Assembly (NCBI GenBank): GCA_029953675.1
Contig: JAMWBK010000010.1
Location: 682,001 to 746,000, forward strand
DNA: 64,000 bases
Reading direction: 5' to 3'
Origin: Rhodosorus marinus
Lineage: Eukaryota; Rhodophyta; Stylonematophyceae; Stylonematales; Stylonemataceae
A program made the position numbers and the translations under genes. A model generated the notes under the pieces. It did not search any database. It was not told where the DNA came from and worked only from the letters and a program-made list of their open reading frames with translations. Positions 57,900 to 64,000 of this stretch are shown in pieces. Numbering within the stretch: position 1 is the first letter of the stretch; each line of letters starts with the position of its first letter.

Positions 57900-59017
57900 C
57901 TCCGATGGAGATGAACAGGCGACCTCTCACAGCCAAGCTCATCAGAGCCACCGAAGGGGACTTCGCTCCTCCCCAAAAGTGCACCATGGCCCCTTGACAA
58001 AAGACCCAACATACATTCTTGCTAAGACGACTCTCCTGAAGACCGCACGATTGCCTCGAACAAACCAGAGAAGGGAGATACGAACAAAGCTCTAAACATC
58101 GTCGGAAGTTCTACACACTACGTGCCGAGAGTCATATTAAAAACTCTTCATCTTCGAACGTATCGACTTGGATTTCTCCTGAGCTCTACCCCACTGTAAG
58201 CAGGATGAAGTAGAAGAGACTCTGTGGACCGATAGCTGGTCTACTTGAAACTCGAGAATCTGTGATTTGCCTCGGAACGCTTTGTCAACGCTCCCTCTGG
58301 ATTGAATGTCGTTCGTGCCGAGCAGGAACAAGTCATCATCATCATCATCAGTTTATCAGAGCCTAACTACCCTGAGAAGCGAGAAACAAGACAAGTTCTG
58401 CGAATTTCAAGAATGACCTTGCTCTCGATCTGACTGTGGAGAGAGTAGGTGAGGGTACCTGCGATATGATCCCTTTCTTTTTGGCGAGTTGTTCGAGACA
58501 ATACTTGTTGTACTTTGATCATGTGATCCGTCCTTAAGCTGTACAAGATTCCGGAGCGGAACTGCTGAAGAATAACGCATATGTTCTGGAAAACGCAAAA
58601 CTTCTCTTCCTACAAGTTTCCAGGGGGTGTCTGTCCAGCACTGATGTTTGTGCGCAAAGCGGTTCTTCACGAGGACACGCCACGCCTCTGCTCACGTGTT
58701 ACTGTGGTTGTCATTTTGCCGCCTTCGCAAACTCCAGTTCAGGCTGTACGTTAGGAGCACATAAGGAGACAGAAGAATCGACGCCGTTTGCGTCGACGTC
58801 CATGAACACCCAAACGCGTTCTCAGCTAGGGCAGGTAGAGAAACTGGGCCCAAAATTTCTCCAGGTGCAATCCATCCGCGAGCTGGTGGGCGACCCCGAA
58901 CCATCAAACCTTGAAGCCTGCGTCTTGGGAAAACAGGTGGCTTGCGGACCCGTCGAGTCGATCCATCAAGTTCGTGCCAACTCCTTTTCAGCAGACTGGT
59001 AAACAGAGTAGCAAAGC
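57900..59017. other. Intergenic, no gene recognised
   Basis: Short frames only; includes a small CAT trinucleotide run near 58333-58350. Contains the upstream region of the GT25-like gene and the 3' side of NUG1. Confidence 0.4.
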
Positions 59018-61410
59018 TCAGAGCGCCATATTTTCATCGTCAAGAACGGAGAAGTCGTACGCATCTTCAGCTCCAGCATCCACTGCCATGGCAACCTGAC
59101 CAGCATTTTTTCGCTTCTTCTTCAGCGCCTTTTGCTTCTTCTTAAGATCCTTGTTCACTTGAGGGTTGATCGCCGATCCCTTCTGCTCCCAACCTTTGTC
59201 CGCCCCATCTCTGTTCTTCTTGGTCTTGGGATCCACAGTCTTGTACTCTGGGAGATCGTCTTTCTCATCGCCGTCTGAAGCTGAGTCCTCGTCTAGGAGT
59301 AGAGTCCGTGCAGTACGATGTAAGGCCTTCCATTCTTAGAATTTCTCAGATTTTCTTTTGCTGCTGAAACCACTACCTTCGACTTCCATCTCCTCGTCAT
59401 TCTCTGCTTCCTCAGTGACCGTATCTGCGAAGGGGTCTTCATCTAACATACCGTCAGTCTCTGTAGCTGTTGCTTTTGCGTAGACCCTGTCAGATTCAGT
59501 GGCAGATGCTTTGGTCTCCATTTCGATCGCTTCCGACGAAACAACTTTCTTTAAGTCGAATTCTTTTCCCCAGGCAGCCACAAGCTTCGTCCTGTGAATG
59601 CTCTTCCTCCTTGCCGATGGAGGTATCGTGTAGAATCCAATTTTGCCACCGTTCCAGTCCTACCACAGAAAAGCGCCCATCCACACATTGCGAATGAGAT
59701 CGTTACGTGAACAACGGACAAATGTGATGCTTGGACACGAACCTGTAGCACTATTCGAGCCGCCGCTGCGAGGTCAAAAGATCCGCTTTTTCTTACTTTG
59801 CCTCGCTTCTTTGCTACAAGCGCTAGACACTCCGTGACGCCGTCAAAAGTTGGAATAGCATAGGCTGCCATCAAGACCTCATGCCCGCACCTTTCTAGTA
59901 TAAACTCAACCGGTCCGATCGGATCCTAGTAGCAAAAACAAGTTTGATACCCCTCAGAACCAAATTGCTGAGTATGGAGGGGAGGGCTGCCATTCTGGCG
60001 CGCGCAAAACTGACCTCCAGATTCTCGACCTTTATACAATTTCGTAGAACCAATGCGTTTGTCTTTCCCGTCGCGAAAACAATCCCTGGTGAGTCAATCA
60101 GCCTTATATGCTTATCCAGGTGAACCTCCTGCAGGCCCTTAGTTACTCCTGATGAGGGATTCCGAGGAACGAACCGAGGATTAAGCTTCAGAAAAAGAAG
60201 AAATGAAGGTCATGGATACTGCAATGATATCACGGCGTTACCAGGAGTAGCACCGACGGTGACTGCTCTTGATCTCTTCAGCGAGTTGATCAGTGAGCTC
60301 TTCCCCACGTTTGGATATCCAATGATTCCAACTGTACATGCCGTTTTCATACCCCTATTCCGAGTGTAGTTCTTTAACAATTGCATGAGCGCATCAGCTC
60401 CAAGCGCGTTGCTCGTGTGTATTTCGTTTGCGTTGACTGCGCTTGATTTCGCTTGAGAAACGTTCTTCTGTGAAAAGAGCAAGCAGAACCGATGTGAGCG
60501 CGTTCCTTGACAGATTCACTCGGGTAGGATGACCGTGCGAAGTCCGATCCGAACTTGGCACAGCCAGCTGGATAAACCCGCCCCCAACTTTCCTACCTGC
60601 GATTGAGTAGTCGCTCGAAACGCCACGGTCGGGTAGTCGTTCCTGAGGTAGGAAAGCCACTTTTGTGTGACGTCCTTTGGAACCAAGTCAACTTTGTTCA
60701 ATATAAGTACTATTCTCTTAGACCCTCCTCCTGCTTCCATGATCATTCTCTCAGCTTGATGGCAACGGCATCCCAGGGGGTCCCTGGCATCCAGTACTTG
60801 AAGGACAATATCTGACGCATCCACAACCTTTCGAAACTCTCTAATGTACGCTTTTCTGGAGCTTTCGTTCAGAATTCCCTTATCGCTCACTTCTCCGTCC
60901 TCAACTTCAGCAGCCTCATCATTGAACTTGGATTCCTAAACGGCAATGACACGCACTCAGCACAAGGTTGGTGGTGAACGGATAACGTTAGACGCGCAAT
61001 ACTCGTTTAAGGCTTACTCTGCGTCTAGCGTCATCTGAAAGGGCCCCCAGGCTATCCAATTTAGTTTTCTTCCTCTCCTCTTTCCTCTTCGCTCTTTGTT
61101 CCCTCTTCTTCTCTTCCTCGTCGCGCTTCTGCTGCTCGATTTCTTCCATAAGCTCATGCTTGTAAGGGTAGCTATTTGGTATTGTCACTGATTCATACAG
61201 GACGAAACATGGACTTAACTTGAGTTCGTATCTAAGATTGAAAACGTCACTCGTAGTAGACAATGGCTACGACTTTAAAAACTTACGTGGCTCCTTTCCC
61301 TTTTTCTTGGAACGCTCTTCTTTTCTGAGCTTCTTGTGGTGAGCTCGAACCTTTTTCGCCACCTTATACTTCTGCCGTGCCGGCGTCCGTTTACTCTGTT
61401 TTTTTGCCAT
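59018..61410 (-). CDS. NUG1: Nucleostemin/NUG1-family circularly permuted GTPase
   Basis: Eight exons: 61287-61410, 61018-61187, 60597-60935, 60242-60467, 60015-60148, 59743-59925, 59377-59659, 59018-59292; 577 aa. A Lys/Arg-rich N-terminus ([20 protein letters not shown]) gives nucleolar targeting and rRNA binding, followed by [14 protein letters not shown] and a charged coiled coil. The GTPase motifs are in permuted order: [10 protein letters not shown], then G4 NKVDLVP, then G1 GYPNVGKSS (about 260), then G2/G3 GATPGVTKG and [12 protein letters not shown]. The C-terminus has [20 protein letters not shown], an acidic stretch and a basic end. Nucleostemin/NSN1/Nug1 proteins act in 60S pre-ribosome assembly and export. 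The REMARKABLE-type phosphate loop and all five motifs are intact, so it should be active. Confidence 0.92.
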
Positions 61411-62529
61411 CCTAGGCCAGCCTCTCTTCCTCACTAAAAACCAAAACCAAAGGAATAAACACCGCAATATCCGACACAAACCTGCAGAATCTCTCTTCTC
61501 ACAACCCCTTGTCCACGGACAAACCGAACGCAGTTGCACCTTTAGCAAAAGAATTCGAAGCTCAGACACAGAGCTCGCTTTCTAATGACAAGCCTGTCAC
61601 TGAACATTCCAAACCGTTCAACCTCGCAAAGCACCACTGTCAACCTTGTCATCCTCCCCGCGCCCATGAACAAAACATTTTCGCACATGTTCAGTTGGCA
61701 ACCCTATCATCGAATATTTTAGCGTTTTTCATGTTTGTTGCACCGACGGCGAACTATGTTAAGAGTATTTATTGGATATTTATAGTTCCTATTTCATCGC
61801 TAATCCTATTTAAAGGCTATTTATTGGATAATTAAATATTAATATTTTCTTCTACTGGAAATTTTCCGTCAGTGTACATACTTATGCAAGATCTCTCGTT
61901 TATCAATAAACATTTGTGCTATACTATTTGATCACCAACCCTGAGGCAATCCAAGTGGAGTAACTCGCCAACCCTGAAGCTGTGTAATCCAAGAATGCGC
62001 ATTGGTAAGTAAAAGGAGCACCCACCCTGAGGCAAATCTGAGGATTAAGCTTCTAGGCCAAGGCGTGAATTGCGACTTGTTTTGGTGGGCCAGGCTGTCG
62101 TGACTATTTTCTCTGGAATTTAATTCTTTGGGGTTACTTTGGTTGGTCGGGGGTGAAGCATTGCTTCGAGCCTTCGCACAGATAGAAGTTGTTGAAAGTC
62201 GTGCTGGCATGTATCGCCTGCACTTGCTCTACTCTGTCGCAGACTATTCTCAGCACTCTTTTCAGTTTTCCTTCCAGAACTTGATGGGACCGCCGATCGT
62301 GCCTTTCTGGAAGATTGAACTTATCACTCAAACGTATTGATTCGTGGGCGCCCGGTTTCTCAGTAGCTCAGGGGCGGGGCGGGGGACTATAGAGGGAAGT
62401 GCGCATTGGGTCATTCAATTCGATAATAATGGAAAACTTCGGAGGCCCTTCTTGCGTTTTAGTGAGCTTACGACGCACTCTAGGAATGATGCAAATGGGC
62501 CTAGTGGCAGTCGGGGGCGTATCAACTTC
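61411..62529. other. Intergenic, no gene recognised
   Basis: 61,680-61,930 is AT-rich. Frames at 62128-62340 and 62344-62622 (+) are open but resemble no known protein and partly lie opposite the next gene. Contains the NUG1 upstream region. Confidence 0.4.
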
Positions 62530-63683
62530 TTACTTGTTGAAAACGTTGATGCGAGTGCCGAAGGTGATCGTGGTGTTGTCCACCAGGTCAGCCGTGCTGG
62601 AGTCGAACGGAAAATCGGCTGACAGCGAAAATGGTAGGTTCTCGGCGTTGCTCTTGTACTGGATGGCTCCTCTCTTGTCGCTTGGGTGTGCATGCAGGCC
62701 TACTTTGGCCCCGTTGTTCAACACTTTCTCAACCTAGGCCGCAGGCATCCACACAACTATTGTAAGGACTACTGCTAGAGTGGCGTTGGCAGCATCCAGC
62801 ACGTTACTCACCGAAGCACGGAATCCGTCCAGCGCCTTGGCAGATGCTCTTGCTTCTCCCTGCAGAATGTAGCTGCCAGTCGTGTACCTGACCTTGCCCT
62901 TCAGGGACTGGCCCTGAACGGAATACTTTCCGGATAGCTTGATCTGCTGCTCAATGGAAAAAAAAAAGCTCCAGGTAAGGAGACCACCACTCAAGACCAA
63001 GCATCGCATGCTGCGACTAGCAGAAAGAACATAAGCTTACGTCGTCCTGGAGTTTCGACTGGACCCAAATATCTTCGTGGTGGTTGTCGAAGACTGCCTT
63101 GCTGAACTCCTTGAAGTTGAGCTCGGTTCCAATCTTCATGTTGCTCTCACCCCACTGAACCCGTGCACACGCGGAGTCACCCGATGGGGAGTAGACCAGC
63201 TCATTCATGAATTTCTGATCGGCGATATCGACCTGTGGTGATAGATAAACAATCACGCCTCAGCGATTGCCGACTCAGCCAACTGCCATCCCTGATCCAA
63301 TCTCACCTGCTTAAGCTTGAGGCCAATTGCGGAGATTGCTCTGCCGATAGGATCTACCTCCGCAAAAACCTTCTGGTTGTCATTCACGTTGTAGAATCCC
63401 TTGACGTTGAGGGTCTGGCACTTGCTCAACTCCTTCAAGTTCTTCGACGTGTGGGTAACCAGCATCGAGACGTATCCATCCTCGAAGTTATCAGCGTATG
63501 TTGCTTTGGCGACCTTGACCTGCGTATCACACAAGACATACAAGGACCAAACCAGCAGCTCATCAGGTCAGCAAGATTCCTTTACCACACTAGACAACAG
63601 ACCAAGCAAACGCCACAAACTTTCAGTCCGAAACCTACAGGCTCAGCCTTGGCGACCTCCTCGTTGCGCAGCTTCCAGAACAT
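62530..63683 (-). CDS. Beta-rich protein, candidate outer-membrane pore
   Basis: Exons 63639-63683, 63307-63519, 63041-63232, 62812-62946, 62530-62733; all phase 0, 262 aa. I do not recognise it with certainty. The sequence alternates short polar/hydrophobic strands separated by turns, with no signal peptide or hydrophobic helix: VKVAKATYADNFEDGYVSML, KCQTLNVKGFYNVNDNQKVF, MKIGTELNFKEFSKAVF, QIKLSGKYSVQGQSLKGKVR, GAKVGLHAHPSDKRGAIQYK, TTITFGTRINVFNK. This pattern and length suit a mitochondrial or plastid outer-membrane beta-barrel (VDAC or OEP24 class), but no family signature is clear. The first exon of only 15 codons is inferred from the ATG and splice sites. Confidence 0.5.
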
Positions 63684-64000
63684 CTTTCCCTTATCTCCAA
63701 CGAAAACAAACTACAGAATCACCCGCGGGGCAGCGAAACAAAAAAACTAAGAGCAGCCCAATCCCGTTCTTCTCAAAAACTCTCCTGCCCTTCCTCTGAA
63801 TGACGCCAAGACCCCGATGTGCTCGCCTGCCTCTCACTCTTGCACCACCACATCCGAACCTGAACTGCCCCAACCTAAGAAGCCCATCGCCACATATACT
63901 GAAAAAAAATCACACACCCCCCAAAAAAGGTGACGATCCCCAATCCTCACCGAGCGATACCTACAAACATACCAAGCAGACACCCACAATCACACACCCC
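63684..64000. other. Upstream region of the last gene, C/A-rich
   Basis: No gene seen; C/A-rich on the plus strand, similar in composition to upstream regions of other minus-strand genes in the window (before IRE1, QCR6 and OS-9). Confidence 0.4.

Noticed and set aside
1-64000. CRISPR arrays, bacterial operons or phage genes
   Set aside because: Introns throughout, eukaryote-only families and no regularly spaced identical short repeats rule these out.

Overview
The window is eukaryotic nuclear DNA. Its genes are split by short canonical GT-AG introns, mostly 70-125 nt, and reading frames resume cleanly across them. There are no operons or ribosome binding sites. Intergenic stretches hold homopolymers, microsatellites and retroelement relics. 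I see no rRNA or tRNA genes and no sign of a reassigned stop codon. The gene set (an organelle-type 5'-3' exonuclease, a GT77 glycosyltransferase, a ribose-5-phosphate-isomerase-like protein) would suit an alga or a related protist. I cannot place the species from the sequence alone; a red or other microalga is a guess.

Layout. 0.6-2.6 kb (+): 5'-3' exonuclease. 2.8-6.4 kb (-): what I read as one gene joining leucine-rich repeats, a degenerate Rho-like domain and a PP2A B''-type EF-hand region. 7.2-8.3 kb: degenerate tandem repeat array. 8.9-11.2 kb (-): GT77 glycosyltransferase. 14.5-19.0 kb (+): NT-C2 coiled-coil protein carrying a recent tandem exon duplication. 19.5-20.2 kb (-): CBM48 protein. 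20.2-24.8 kb: repeats and a Ty1/copia relic. 24.8-28.6 kb (-): IRE1. 28.6-33.3 kb: Ty3/gypsy relics in both orientations. 33.4-33.8 kb (-): complex III hinge protein. 35.0-36.4 kb (-): OS-9-like ER lectin. 38.3-42.8 kb (+): EFL1. 43.0-43.7 kb (-): CRAL-TRIO protein. 47.0-49.0 kb (+): unrecognised membrane-anchored protein. 49.4-50.3 kb (+): LYAR-like zinc-finger protein. 50.6-51.7 kb (+): hemerythrin-like helical protein. 52.0-53.5 kb (-): RpiA-like/PCD-like fusion. 54.4-55.8 kb (-): TFIIB. 56.5-57.9 kb (-): GT25-like glycosyltransferase. 59.0-61.4 kb (-): nucleostemin/NUG1 GTPase. 62.5-63.7 kb (-): beta-rich candidate outer-membrane protein.

The genes are mostly unrelated housekeeping genes. 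Two themes recur. EFL1, NUG1 and LYAR all belong to ribosome, mainly 60S, biogenesis. IRE1 and OS-9 both act in ER protein quality control. GT77 and GT25 are type II membrane glycosyltransferases of the secretory pathway.

The most interesting observations are the LRR-Rho-B'' fusion, the RpiA-PCD fusion in which both domains have lost key catalytic residues, the triplicated 316-bp exon-plus-intron unit, and IRE1 with a DVG kinase motif, a microsatellite-encoded poly-lysine and an extra C-terminal extension. Exon boundaries were derived by hand from frame, splice consensus and domain continuity; no transcripts were available.
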